Source of the DNA: Kalaharituber pfeilii
Lineage: Eukaryota > Ascomycota > Pezizomycetes > Pezizales > Pezizaceae
Assembly (NCBI GenBank): GCA_015179045.1
Contig: WHUZ01000054.1
Location: 62,001 to 126,000, forward strand
Length of the DNA stretch: 64,000 nt
Direction of reading: 5' to 3'
The number at the start of each line of letters is the position of its first letter. The first letter of the stretch is position 1. The position numbers and the translations under genes are program-made. Positions 1-12,777 of this stretch are shown piece by piece. The notes beneath the pieces were generated by a model. The model was not told the DNA's origin, did no database searches, and was given only the letters and a program-made list of their open reading frames with translations.

Positions 1-2709
1 CTTAGATTTGCACAGTTACTGTGCCGCTAGCCACCTTCCTGCTCTTCGCGCAACTCTACTCGAAAAGAAGCCCAGAGATTGATATCTAACGCCGCAGGCG
101 CGACTCTATCTCTATCTTTCGCCACCAACCACTCAGTACACCGAAGTGCAAACTTCAGTCCAGTCAATCATTCTCACTCATATCAATTCCCATCTTGGTC
201 GCTATCCGGCTATCGTTGCACAAAAACGCTGAATGAGTATTCCAAAATTCATAAATTAGTTGGAAGTCCCCTTGATTTGCAATGAGTAATAAGTAACTTT
301 AGACCCAAATCGCTAGCCGGCATCTCCCCTGGTTGAATTTAGTGCTCATGTGACGGAGTGCGAGCGAGGACTTGACACCCCGGTAGAGCCCAATGTGTTA
401 ATAGATGTGCCCCATGTCCGCACAAGATCCAGAACCCCTTTCCAGATCGCCGCCAACAAATCAGATCATCGGGCCTGCGGGGTGGCATTTGGCCATTCCA
501 ACTCAGATAACTCCCGTAGTTGAGTAAGGTTGAGGGTAGCACAGGGTAGGTACACTGGTTAACACCGATACACGATCAACGCTACACAATAACCAAACCA
601 TATACTTCATCGATAAATTGTCCCATATGGGAAGCTCATTCTGCGCTTCAAACTTGGTGACGCTTGTACCTGACATAGAAACAGTTGGAGTACAAGTACT
701 CCGTACAAAGCTAATTTATCAAAGCTTAGACTGTATTAGAGCAGAACAAATGAGACGTCAAAAAGATACAGAATGGAACATCGCCCCCCACCCAGACGAA
801 AATCGTAAGTATAGCGAGTGTGTATTGGATTCAATCCCACTTAATATATTGATTCAAACCGAAATGATTGAGCGAACGAAGTGATGAATTTTTTTAGCTC
901 TCCTCGGTAACTTAATTCGATTTGATTGATTTGTTTTTTGATGCGAATTTGATCGGGTGTGGTCTTTTTCTTTACTCCTCCCATCGTATTTTTTTCGCTT
1001 TGTTTCTGGTCCGCCCTCTGATGTGCGTAAGAACACACCTGTCCCCAATGTGTTTCTGACACCCTTTGCTGTATATCCCGATATGTTCCCACAGAGACTC
1101 ATCGCCTTGCGCCAATCCTCCAAAACAAACAACCAGAACTAGGACACATGTATTGAATATACCTCACTTACCCCCCTCCCCCACACCCTCAACCTCCTTT
1201 TGAAAGCAAAACAAGCCAGCGCCATAAAACAGCAGAAATGTAAAAACTAGTAACACTGTAAAATATAAGCGCAAGCAAGTCAGCAAATGAGGAACTATAA
1301 TGTTTTGGGTGAAGGAAATTGTTGAAATGAGAAATTGAATAAAACAAGAAATATATAGAAATGGACCTCAAAAATAAAGGAAAATAACCAAGTTAAAAAA
1401 CGGAAATCCAGACAAGACAAAGAAACAAATCGAAAATAAATTCAAGGCATCCCATTCCTATCCCCATCAGATATTGTCCGTTGCTGTTTTTCTCTTCCGT
1501 AAACACATGGACCTTTCGGTAAGTCATATCGAGACGAGACAGGTTGCCACTTCAATTCTTTTCGCTCCTTTTTTTTTTTTTTTGGAGGGTATATATAACA
1601 CCATAACCTAACCGGCCGGCAAACCAAAACCAACCATCCTGCAACCAGTTTGTTGTGTCCCAACCGAAAGAGAAAAACCTAATGTCACTAAATTCGCCAT
1701 TGCGTCCCTAGAGTAAGTATTATATCACGGATATTTGTTTGGTAGTACACCTTGTACTATCGTCAGCGTATATTGGTGTAGAGCTGCCATAACCCTACTT
1801 GCGTGGATTAACAAAGCGAAATAAGTGTAATGAAAGAAAACAAGTGCAAGAAGCAAAAGCCACAAGGAAATAAGTATAAATAATAAATGAAAAACCGCAC
1901 CAATCCCGTGAAATAATGACATCAAATACAGAACAGAAATCCCCAACGATAATAATAAGAAAAAAAAAACGAGAATGAGTACTAAATATAAAATCTTACA
2001 CAAAAAAAAGTATAAACAAAGCAGCTTACAATCTATTGTAATAGACAGATTAAGAAGAATCGAAAAAGAATCGAATCGAGAAAGAATCGAAAAAGAACTC
2101 AAGCGAAAACAAACAAGGTAATCAACAAGAAGTAAGCAGAACCACAAACGAAAAGCCATAACAGTGCCCCTAAGTTAAGAAGTCATTAAAGCGAAGCCCC
2201 CAAAGCTATTTTCACCCATATATAAGTTGAAGGAAAAGGGTGTGGAGAATCAAAAAGCTCTCCTTTTTTCAACCCGAATTTTTTTCCCGCCAAATCCACT
2301 GGTGTTTTCAGGATAACTCCCAATACTTCGGAAAGGGGAGCGTGAAAACTTGAAGGATCCGGCAGGCTTATCGTAATATAAAGCAAGGCAAAGCACAAGA
2401 AAAGTATGCAAGCAAGAGAAACAATAAAACGCTATGGGAAGGTAAGGAAAATGAGGGGAAACGAATAAAATATCATAAACCAAGCAAGTAAAAACCATCA
2501 GATTGTTACGCCTTCCACCCCAGAGGATAACTTTTAAAGCCTATCGAACCGCGAATGAAGATGAATCTTTATGCGATGCGCGTCGATCAAGGGTAAAAAA
2601 TCAAGAATATGCCGAAGTAAACGTATGCCACCGCCCGGGAACGAAACTGTAATAGAAGTGAAACTGCAAACTGTGATAAGTCTAAAAGCTATAGTACGAG
2701 AAGTTTTCT
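1..2709. other. Non-coding region; 3' flank of the cyclin gene
   Basis: I see no convincing gene here. Short open frames lack recognisable domains and splice-consistent partners. The stretch from about 1.2 to 2.5 kb is AT-rich with A-rich runs on the plus strand. Part of 2.5-2.7 kb is presumably 3' UTR and terminator of the minus-strand cyclin gene that stops at 2710. A gene whose exons are all very short could be missed. Confidence 0.5.
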
Positions 2710-4164
2710 TTAGCCAACAACGGCTTGTCCAAATCCTGACATGAAGTAGTCTCCACGTCCACAGTGGCTGCAACCACATTGAGTACCAGGCCAGATCGAT
2801 TGATGGTGATGGCCATATATGGCAAGTGCTGGAAGGGTTGCGGAAGGAAGTCTCATTGTGTGATGAGTAGGGGTAAGCGTTGGAGCTGAGTAGTTTACAC
2901 CCCAATTGCTACTGAATGTATAGTCTGGGGTAGCTGGCCCCGTCTCAGAGGCATACGGAGGTGAGCGGTCAGCAGAAGGCCACCAGTAGCTAGGGCTGCT
3001 GTCGTGTTGAGATTGCTGCAATGCTTGAGGTGGTGGTAACTGAATAACGCGTTCGCCAATCAATCCAGGATACGCGGTTGGTGGAGGAGAGAACGTTCCA
3101 TGAATGGAATTGCGGTGGGCAATTTGTGTATTAATTGGTGCCAAAACTCTGTCATTGGTGACTTTATTTGCAGCACCAACTCCACGCCAGTTTTCCCAAG
3201 TTTGCCTCCAAATTTCGAATCCTTTCTTTCCAGTAGGGTCAACATGAAGATGCCACCCGATCTCTGTAAGCCACTCAATTTCAAGTGCGTTAAGCTCCGG
3301 CACAGGAATGCTCGTCACTTCAGCCCATGACTTATTCTGAAAGGTGTTGTCATCAAGGAATTTGCTTGCAAGAAGCAGCGCCGTCGTCAGCATCCTATAA
3401 ACGTGACCAGGGCTTCTGTGGGAATTCGAAAGTCCCTTCATCCTTGTTGATAAATACTCCAATCCGAGCAGAATAGTCGAACTGGGTAGTCGAGTTGACG
3501 TCAGAATCTGGGCTACAAACTTTCGGAACATAGGAGGCACTGTTGCAACCGGTTGGATGCTATTGTGACATTAGAATATAGTCCACAAACATATAGAGTG
3601 AGGGAGAAAGAGATTGTCATACATGTTCTGTGAAACCGTTGCAACAAATTCCACCATCTCATCCATCTCGTAATCCAGATGAGCAGAAACACCGCCAACA
3701 GATCTCTCCTCGACAGGTTCCAGCCTTTTAGGCTCTTGCCGCCGTGGTACCTCTTCAACCAACCCAGGAAGTTCAGAAGGCATACCAGTTGGCGGTGGAA
3801 GTCCAGCTGATGGGAATACACGACCCATCCCTGCGCCGTATTGCTCCTGTGAAGCATACTGGTACGAGCCATAGGTTTCGTGCGCCCCATATGCAGGTTT
3901 GTAACCTGTCTTTTCATGCATCCCCATCCCAATAGCAAACTGCATGGAATTCAATTGGACACCTCCACAACCAGCATATGTGGGGAAATACTCCGGGGGA
4001 GTGAGTGGAAGGTGAGATTGTTGTCGAAATACTGCAGGCATGTTGAACAGTTCTTCGGGGGACTTGATGTGGGGTGGTTTCTGGTTTAAGACAGACACGC
4101 TCTTCGCGAATCGCCTAAGCTTGTCAGCCACAGCCTGCTCCTTGAATGTCGACGGGATCGCCAT
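2710..4164 (-). CDS. PHO85-type (Clg1-like) cyclin domain protein, two exons
   Basis: The predicted protein has 463 residues from exon 1 (4164 to 3623) and exon 2 (3559 to 2710, stop TAA). The intron has a GTATGA donor, CTAAT branch and CAATAG acceptor, and joins the frames without a break. The N-terminal ~180 residues are Pro/Tyr/Gln-rich and probably disordered. A cyclin fold follows: FRKFVAQIL, then the core YRMLTTALLLASKFLDDNTF and NALEIEWLTEIGWHLHV. The pattern LLLASKFLDD with a late W-x-E-I-x-W is typical of PHO80/PCL cyclins, which activate the CDK Pho85, and the long N-terminal tail resembles yeast Clg1. The C-terminal ~150 residues are low complexity. The start codon is the first ATG of the frame (MAIPSTF). 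The partner kinase and function are inferred from family only. Confidence 0.82.
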
Positions 4165-4900
4165 TCTAAATCACAGCAGGAATGACGATGTTGATTTGTA
4201 ACGTTCGCCCCCCGTTTCCGGACTCACCAGTATAAGTTGAAGGGTTTTTTTCCTAGCTCGCACTCCTTCAACAGGAACGAGTTACGACGAAGCGTAGCCT
4301 CGTAGAAACAGATGTTTTTCCTAATTCCTAAAAATCCCTCACCATGAAAACGAAAATGAAGAGAAACGAAAACTTATAAAAGTTGGAAAGATTAAAATAT
4401 AAGTCGTAACGATAAGTGGTCCGCGGAGAACAACTGATAGAAGATAGTCGAAACGGATTGCTTAGCCCCTTGCTCTTCTTTATCAGTTGTCCAGATCCTT
4501 CAGGTCTCGGAATTTGGGAATTTATGCTGAGGATAGTTGGTGACGCAGTGTAAACGACGAAAAGCTAAGTTAATAGGTCGACGTTTCACACCTGTTGATT
4601 GTTGTTGGTCTATCGTAGGCGGGTTTGTGGTTGCTTCCTTCCCGGTTTTAACAGGAGAAGAAGGAGTTCGTGATGCTGATTATCAAAACCAATGGTATGA
4701 GGATGTCGAACTTCAAAAGGAAAGCAGCAATGACGGAGTCGCCTGCGTTGACGTGAAGGAAATGTACAATCAAAAGACCAAGTAAGCCAGCACCTGCGAT
4801 GTGATGGATAAGTGGTTGCTGCGGAGGTTTCTAGGTTTCGATGTCGAAAGAAATATGGTCGTGTTTCCACAAAGCCCGCAACAAGGAAAACTCAATCCAA
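4165..4900. promoter_or_regulatory. Probable promoter and 5' UTR of the cyclin gene
   Basis: This is non-coding sequence directly upstream of the cyclin start. It contains CT-rich stretches on the minus strand, common in fungal 5' leaders. No defined operator is recognisable. Confidence 0.35.
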
Positions 4901-4979
4901 ACTCTATAGCCGATGGCACCCTATATTTCCGGCGAAACTTTTTTGCCTTCCTGTATTTTCCTTCCTGTATTGGAAATTC

Positions 4980-6083
4980 TCTCGAATACTGTTGACCAGG
5001 TTACTTCGAAAGAATGGGGGAGGGGAGGGGGGACAGAGAAGGTCGGACAAGTTAAGGCGGAAGAAGTTCCTATATGGGGGGGGGGGGGGTGGGAAGGGAG
5101 GCAAAGCCGTCAAGGAATTGGATCGCTTGCGAGTGGGAAGACGCTTGCAGTGACGGGTAAAGCAGGGGCTGAGGTGATAGCCACAACAACGCCTGTTTCT
5201 GTCCTGTCGAACGTGCAATCGAATATTTTTTTCGGCAACGAATTAGAGATGGGGGGGGGGGGGGGGGGGGGGGCACAGTCGAAGCAGTTGGACTGAAAGA
5301 AAGCTATCAGTCCTTCAGGGTGCTGGCGGGGGGGAGAGGGAAGGGAGGAGGAGAGGATGAGGTGAGAGGGTAGATGAACAGGCACGAAGGGGAGGGGGAA
5401 TGAGTGGGCTGGGGGAGGGGGAGTGTAAGTATGGGATGGGGCGGCGGGGGGGGGGGGGAGGCAACGGCAGGCCCAGGAGAATGCGTGCGTGCGTGCGTGC
5501 GTACGTGCGGTAATGTCTATGTACGTGATGGGGGAGGGGAGTTGGCAGCCAGCGCCTGCCCTGCCCTATGATACTGCGCTACCACGCCGAGTGCCTGCTT
5601 GCTGACGCTGGCCAGGGCATGGGAGGAGGGGGGGGGGGGGCGAGGTGGAGGCAGGTCACAGAGAGAGCGACGAGAGAGCGACGAGAACGAGAAAGCAGGC
5701 ATGCAGAGCAGGGAGGCGAAGGCAGCGGTGCGGGCGCCCATCGACAGGCGGCCGCACGGCGCTGGCTCTGGCTGGGCGAGGATATGATATGGCAGGCAGG
5801 CCCTCGCTAGCGTGCGCCGCCGCTGCACTGGCGAAGCCCCTCCCACACCCGCCTCAGAGCGCAGTGCAGAACTGGACGGCACCAGTCCTGGCGCTGCGCT
5901 CGCCCTCGCCCTCGCCCTCGCGGGCTTAGCTGCGACGGTGTCAGGCTAGCAACGCTGCCTGGACCGTTCGGCCATCCTGTGTGCGAGAAAAAAAATAAAA
6001 TTGGACATCGTCGTGAACCAGCGCCGTCACGCACCCCCCCCCCCCCCCCAATCCCACACTACCCCCAATCCACCTCCCTCCCC

Positions 6084-6114
<31 letters not shown>

Positions 6115-6640
6115 TCCCCCATCCCCTCATGTCGTCGTCTCGAGTAATTCGCACATTGCTCGTTGCTGGGCCTATTTTGGAACAGCGCCAAGGGGTCACT
6201 ACCCATGCCCTCACCCCCCCTGCTGTGACTGCAGCATCTTCCACTTGATTGGAAAAGCTCGCGCAACCTGCATGCCGCTCCGCACTAGGTACTGACTTTT
6301 ACCGCACCTTCCCTCACTCCTCTGTTACCCTCCCACCCCTTTTTCTCATTCTTCCGTACGCGTCGAGGCATCACACATCTACTCGAGTACTAGTAGTGGC
6401 CCAACACATCGCATACATCTGGCTTGGCATTCCCTGAGCCTAGGCTTGCTCCCTTGTTTGTCGGTTTCTTCCTCCTCCTATTTTGTTTTATTTTGCACTT
6501 ATGCATCAAAAAAAATTTCATCGAAGGATGGTCCCTCCCCCCCCACCCACCCCTCCTCCCCAATTATGAGGTGCGTCAGGTATCCCTGTAGAAGTGCCTC
6601 AGATGATTGAACCGTTGCGAGCCAAGTCAAGCGGAAGAGT
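4980..6640. repeat. Cluster of long G and C homopolymers with a GCGT microsatellite
   Basis: Plus-strand G runs lie at 5076-5089 (14), 5251-5273 (23), 5446-5458 (13) and 5628-5640 (13). C runs lie at 6034-6049 (16) and 6085-6113 (29). Between them, 5482-5509 holds a GCGT repeat able to form Z-DNA. The surroundings are GC-rich and purine- or pyrimidine-skewed, with a short CGCCCT repeat at about 5900. Open frames here encode only poly-Gly or poly-Pro and are not credible genes. The run polarity changes from G to C at about 5.9 kb. Confidence 0.85.
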
Positions 6641-6985
6641 CACGGTTACCATCACTACCAGCATTACCAGCATTCAGTTGGCCTCTGTTGACTTGATATT
6701 GCAACTTCTTCGACTCGCCATCGGTGATCTTAGCTTGTTGCCACAACTGATCTGGTTTGTACGATATGTAGTTGCAGCTTCAAACCGATCGGGAGCATGT
6801 AGTCGAATGGAGTCAAAACCAACGCAAGTTGCTAAACAAAGGGACAAGAGGAATGAAATAAAAGGGTTCAAGTACTGTATCACGTTCTTAAGCCTTGACC
6901 CTTTGGGGCGGGGACAGACTTATGAGCCACTACCAGATAAATACCCCACTGACCTAGGTTTTGGTAAGCACAATGACGAAACAAG

Positions 6986-7030
<45 letters not shown>
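6986..7030 (+). repeat. 45-base poly(A) tract
   Basis: An uninterrupted run of A is followed by unique sequence. It could be a simple repeat or the 3' end of a retroposed sequence. I did not find a target-site duplication or a recognisable element body upstream, so no retroelement is called. Confidence 0.8.
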
Positions 7031-7032
<2 letters not shown>

Positions 7033-10000
7033 CATTACACGACACCAGCCCGCCGTCTTCTCTACCGGTAGTTCTCAACTCGTAAAGCAAAACCTGAGCC
7101 TAGGAACATGCTAGCTGCTGAAAGGTTTGCCTGCATGAGACATAACTAACCATTTAAATGTTAGTGAACTTTTGCCCATTTTCTTTTCAGGAATATTATA
7201 CGCAATGAGGTCGACTCATCTTTCACCTTGTTTAGCCACTTCCACTTAAGCAGCTTAGCCACAAGTCACTTTTAGATGTGGCACTGTACTAACCAGACTA
7301 GCACTGTACATCAATTGCAGTAGATACATGTATGTACCTACTCTACTTATCGTTCCCTTGTCTCCTCAGAAAAAGTTTTCATCAGCATGTAGCCTATTAG
7401 ACTAATAGTCCCCGGTACGAAGTATCGTTCTCTACTTCCTGCCAGGCTCATCTATGCCCCCAGTCTTATGCCCTAGATTACCGTAAAATACTGTATCATA
7501 ATGTCGTATGATGCTGCACTTCAAACTTGAGTGGAAAGAACACACCTGTCTAGGAGAGTCTGGATACGATACGAGAACACTGTCTAGGCATCTCCCCCGC
7601 ACTTGCTATGCCTGTTCACATCTTCAGTACATACATACAATAATAATTTTCCCAGGGCATAATAACAACACCCTTCTCATCACCGAAGCTAGTTTAGCTA
7701 AGAAATGAGCTGTATTAAACTCATAGCCTTCTTTTTCGATTTACTGTAGCAGCAAAGCATTTCCCTATTTCGAGTAGTTCGCTAAGTGTTCTTCAAGCGC
7801 CCTTGCAATGCCTTCTCCCGCCAACAAACACCCTCATAATCTCATGCCAGTGATCCAAAGCAAGCTAGAAAATATACCGAGTTTTGGTGCAACTGTTTAG
7901 GCGAAATAGATTTTTTCAATTTTTGTTGAGATCGAGGCTGTAGGTATTTTGTTTTATCGTGAGTTATTTCGACAATTGCTAATGGCCTAGATCTCATCGA
8001 ATCGATACCACATTTTATCATATGTTGCACCAAATCGCGGAGCACTCATGACTTCTTCAACTCCAGGTGTGCCTATCAAACATACATTTCATTTACAAAA
8101 ACAAAGAAAATTTCACAAGGGCTTCCTACATACCTATTACCTACGAACTGTTGGTAAATTCCCTTTCTAATTGGATGGGATTTAGGCATACATGACCGTA
8201 AGCCGTCATGTTTTTCCCATCCAATGTTTTCAGTTCTGGACCAAAACTTGAACTATTTGCATAGAGCTTCCGTATTCGGAAACGCTTCTGATTGAGGTAG
8301 GACGAGAATTACTACCTCACGGAGTATTTTGAGGATAACGTGAGATGCAAACGTTAGATGGCCGATGACCTCCTTAGCCAATCTTAAGGCCAGTTTACCC
8401 GCGAAGCAAAAGGTTATGCTTGGCATAAGTAATGCCATATGCCAGTTTCTTAATCGACAGCGCTCGTTCCTGCACTGGAATTTTCCATATTAGCCAACCA
8501 GATGAGATACCCAATAAATTTGTGATCTAGCACCCAGACTTAGTACTCATAAAATTCGTTCACTGTTGTATACCGACATATCTTTAACCGGCAAATGGTC
8601 ATAAATGAATCCAAATACTTGATTTGAAATCTGGACCTTTGGAGGCCAGCAACTGACCTGCGTTAAAAAAAAGCTCTTTTCCACAGCAAAATACAGGAAG
8701 GAGTTCTATGTTTAATGTAAGCCCGCATTTTTGCTCGCTGGCAATATTCAACGAAAGTTGCTTCCTCCACTCCGTTGAAATTGCCGGAACGAGACTAGAA
8801 ATTGCTCGTTCCTTTCTCAGTCCTCAGGCCTCAAACAGAATCAAGCACCTCCTGAAGGTAAAGTAAAATTACGTCGACCGTTCGTGTGTGGACCAATCCG
8901 AAGTTCTTCTAAAGGTTGCATTGGCTGAACCCTGACTTGTAGGAAGTGCAACAAGATTCCAAGATATCTCAGCATAGTAAAGTACATCAGTTTGACGATC
9001 TTGCATTGGAGTCCGCTAGCCAATTATCTGAGCATATCCGATAATATCGAAGGCGGCGTTGGGCGACGGCGATATTTGAAGTTAGAGCAGCCTACTGGTT
9101 ATCACATCCACTCCAAGAGTCTAGTGGTACCTGAACGGAAGCGTAAGTAGGTAATACAACAGTTCACTGTAGCAATTGAGGGAAACATGCACATGCAGTC
9201 ACAATTGGCTGGCATCTTCGTCCAATGCCATGTAATTTCCTCACATCCAACAGCGGGATGTGGCTGCGTACTCATCACGCTTGGACCCTATGGTGTTGCC
9301 TTACCATGCAATCAACAGTGCATAAGCATCTGATTCTGTAACAAATGTTGTATCAATGATAGGCAGCTGGAGGAAAATCTCGATTGGTGACTCTTCACGC
9401 CAAGCTGGTGGGACATCAAAATTAAAAGGCACAGTATTTTGTTATGATTAGCAGAAGTATTTACATAATCAATATCTCAGCACAGACTTCTTGCCTTTCA
9501 CAAGCCATGACAGCTGGTAGAATCACACTATTTGAAACCCTTGCATTGGCTTTAGAGTTCACCTCTTGACATTCGGAAGCGGAAGTCCTGTACGTTAAGC
9601 TAAAGCTAGACAGAATTCAAATGGACAAATTTCGTGAAGGAATTAATTTGGATTGGGGTTGAAAAAGCAACCTGCAGTTCATAACCGCGTGGGGTTTTCA
9701 ATCTTTGGGTCACGTGCATGATTGACCAGAAGTTGTAGGATTTCATTGGGCTCACATGCCTCTAAAGTCCGACCTAGCTGCATTTTTTTTTGTACCTGGC
9801 TAGCCGTAAGTATTTCTTCGAGGTGACAATTTGCTCCACTGCGGATGATTGTCTTGGAAACACTACGTGGCCTAGACCTGGCCATTACACTGCATTTGCC
9901 ATGAGGGGTGCAACGGATGCTAATCCATATTCTGGCCTAGAGAATACCTCGGGAGAACTCCATCGGCGGGGAGGATGCTCCCGATAAATTCTCTTCGCGA

Positions 10001-12414
10001 CTGATTCTAAGGCGGAGGACGGCGAAGATTGCCTGTCATATGCTACAGTAGCTATGCTTCCCATGCAGATGAGTTCTTGTGACTCGCTAGGCTTTTCATG
10101 AAATGGCTCGTTATATGACGCCTCGTACATCGGGGTCGACAGATACTGTAGTTAATGCACATAGGCGTATGTATAACAGTTATGATTAAGGACTTCCTGT
10201 ATTTCGCGAGAATCAATGGCTGCCATGCAGAGATAGGAAGGGGCCATTGATGAGGGCCAGAGAAAGAAATAGCGACTTGCAGTAGATTCTCACAGTGCTA
10301 TCCCGGGAATAGCATAGCATAGGCTGCCCGAGTGCGTCAGCTGAGAGGTTTCCTTTGTGGCAGAGAGGCGGAGTGAAACAACTGTATGTAGTATGTAGTA
10401 TGGGGATGAGGCTGAGGTGGAGATACCTCATCCGTCGGTAGCATTTTGCTTTTTCCTTTCTCTGAGCTTTTACTTTCTTTTTTTTTCTTTTTTTTTTTTT
10501 TTTTTTTTGTTGTGCCCTTAAGCCTCTCTTTTCTTTTCTTTTGGTGCTAATATCACGCAGTACTAGCCCAGGAGCGCGAGTTCGAATTACCCCTCCCCGT
10601 CACCACCACTGCCCGCGCTCCATGCTCGGAATCTCTTGATGCGGAGCTGGGCGCCCTCACGCCTTCAGGATACAGAGCCTATGGCTTAGTCTCATGTTGC
10701 CATTCACATACTGCTTAGTACTAGTGTTGCGCAGCGCCCTACCGTCACAGGACTAGACCCGCTGCGATACTTTCCAGAAAGGGTAGTTCCCAGTAGCCAA
10801 TCACATTGCGCGAACCAACGTCGTTCAAGTGAGAGCCAGCATGCCTTTCGAGGAGGTGGCCGCTGATAGGTCTATATTTGTAGTAACAAGCTTTTCCACG
10901 CTCTGTCGACCCTGGCAAACAAGTTGGAAAGAGGAAAATAGAATGAAAGAAAAGAGAATGAAGGGAGAAAAAGTTGGACATGATCCTCCATACCGCGCGT
11001 CGGAATGCAGGCACGGGGGATGAGGTACAAAGATAGAGTATGGGTGCAAGTAATCAACTATGCACAATGTGCAGCGTACAGAAAGCCTCTAGATACCTAC
11101 GATGTGTGCACGGTTGGCTGTTTCTTTCTCGAAGTGAATGTACTCGTCCTGTGCGCGCTGCCAGACTACGTACATGAAGCGTTTGCCACCTTATACAGAG
11201 GGTGATACTAGAGTACATGTGCAGACGCCGCTTCAGTCTTGCCCAAGGGATCCTAGTGTGCAAAGGTGTATGATAGTTAGTTAATCCAGCAGCGCGCATA
11301 AGTACAAGCGCGGAATTGACCGCTTTACTCCTGGGGTACCAGTATAGTCCTATAACTAGACAGATGACTACTCCCTGGTACCAAATAGTGCAAGTGGTTG
11401 GGGAGCTGTGACAGCCGAGCTTCTGCTGGTGGGCCATTTGATTGGGTAGCAGCTGTCAGCATGACAAAGGGGAACTGAAGGTCGAACCCCAACCCAAAAA
11501 TTCAATATAAGAGGATAAACACCCATAACCCACCCGCCGCGTAACTTTCGACAGAATTAGCCTTAACCCATAGTTCCAAGGTCGGTAAAACTCGGCCACA
11601 TGCTCTCCCACTTTTTCTGCTGACGACTCCAGTGAACCCATAGCTGATTTGTCTCTGATAAGCAATATTCATATGGTAAGCATTTGAGGCCGTGTGACTG
11701 AGGGGTACTGTTGCCCCGCACATATTTAGGTTAGGTAGCTTTGACCTTACAGTAGTAAGGATGCCGACGACGTGGTTGAGCAAAGTGGAGGAGTGATAAA
11801 ATGGGTCTTTGTGCTTTACTTTGCAATTCGTCTCTGTTTGACGCTGACGCCGGCTACACCAGGATTAAGCACCAAAAGGAAAAAAGTAAAAAAGCGCCCA
11901 CCAGAGCACGGTTCAAGCCAACCCAAGCTAAGCCACACAGGGAGAAGTAGAACATGAGAGGTGCAGCGGTCGTTGTAGATTCTAATCCGCACCATCCACA
12001 CCCCGCAAAAGAAAGAAATTTCAATAGGGAATCGGCCAACATTGCTTTCGATCGGGAAATGGGCAGTATGGTTGGATTGATCGTGGTAGTAAATACAAGT
12101 CCTTGTAGGATGTAGGTTCAATCACTGGCTATGGCCCATGCTTGACTTCGGAGCAGTCTAGCGCTTGCTAGTGCCTTGCTTCCAATCTTCCGCGTTCCTG
12201 CTATCAAATTAGCAGTCATACTAAGTCATACTTTTATGATACCATGATGCCCTGAATGATCGCGCTCAGGCTTGTGAACCGATAGCATTGCGAAACCAGT
12301 AACCTGCCGCCTCGCCAGTAGTATAAACGAAGAATCGAGCCCATCGTTCAGGCCCAGCTGACGATATGCGCGCTAGGCACTTGCATACTAAGCCAAGTAG
12401 TTCAATGTCGTTAT
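7031..12414. other. Gene-poor intergenic region
   Basis: No gene supported by domain or splice logic was found in about 5.4 kb. Two adjoining minus-strand frames at 9679-10130 look mildly protein-like but do not splice together in phase. A poly(T) run of 21 lies at 10488-10508 within a longer T-rich stretch. The rest appears to be unique sequence of moderate AT content. Confidence 0.5.
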
Positions 12415-12777
12415 CAGTTACACCTTGCTATACCGGACGACCAGCACTTTCTGTCCGGTTTAACCTAGCGTCCAGTATAACAAATTTTGCGGGGTGCCCG
12501 CCAGGGGGGGTACGGAACTTAGTAAGCCAATTGAAAGGTACGATATGTCTGGAGACATAACTTCAAACAATGAATTCAAGATATAAACACTACAGAAATA
12601 CCACAATTACACACGGAAGGTACAAAAAGCAGTCTCATGATTTTGGCCTTTGTCCGGCTCAGCTGGGCATCCGGTATAGCTGATTGTTTTGTGTGTAAAA
12701 TTGCAAAAACTGTCGAGGATCGTTCGGTGTAGCAAGGTTTCCGGTTTAACAAGGTCCGGTATAGCTAGGTAAAACTG
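12415..12777. mobile_element. Non-autonomous inverted-repeat DNA element (363 bp MITE)
   Basis: The left end CAGTTACACCTTGCTATACC and the right end read on the other strand, CAGTTTTACCTAGCTATACC, are inverted repeats. They continue with CGGAC, and 21 of the first 25 bases match. Each end also holds further CCGGTTTAA / CCGGTATAG subrepeats. TAT flanks both sides, consistent with a TA-targeting Tc1/mariner or pogo insertion, although the left flank is not an exact TA. The interior has no transposase frame. Confidence 0.72.

Noticed and set aside
4904..6266. Many overlapping frames coding poly-Gly or poly-Pro on both strands
   Set aside because: They follow from G/C homopolymers and lack any protein-like composition.
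9679..10130. Two adjoining minus-strand frames that look mildly protein-like
   Set aside because: No GT-AG splice joins them in phase, no domain is recognisable, and nothing else supports a gene.
10560..10600. GAGTTCGAATTACC as a possible tRNA or SINE B box next to the poly(T) tract
   Set aside because: No matching A box, no cloverleaf, and the consensus match is poor.
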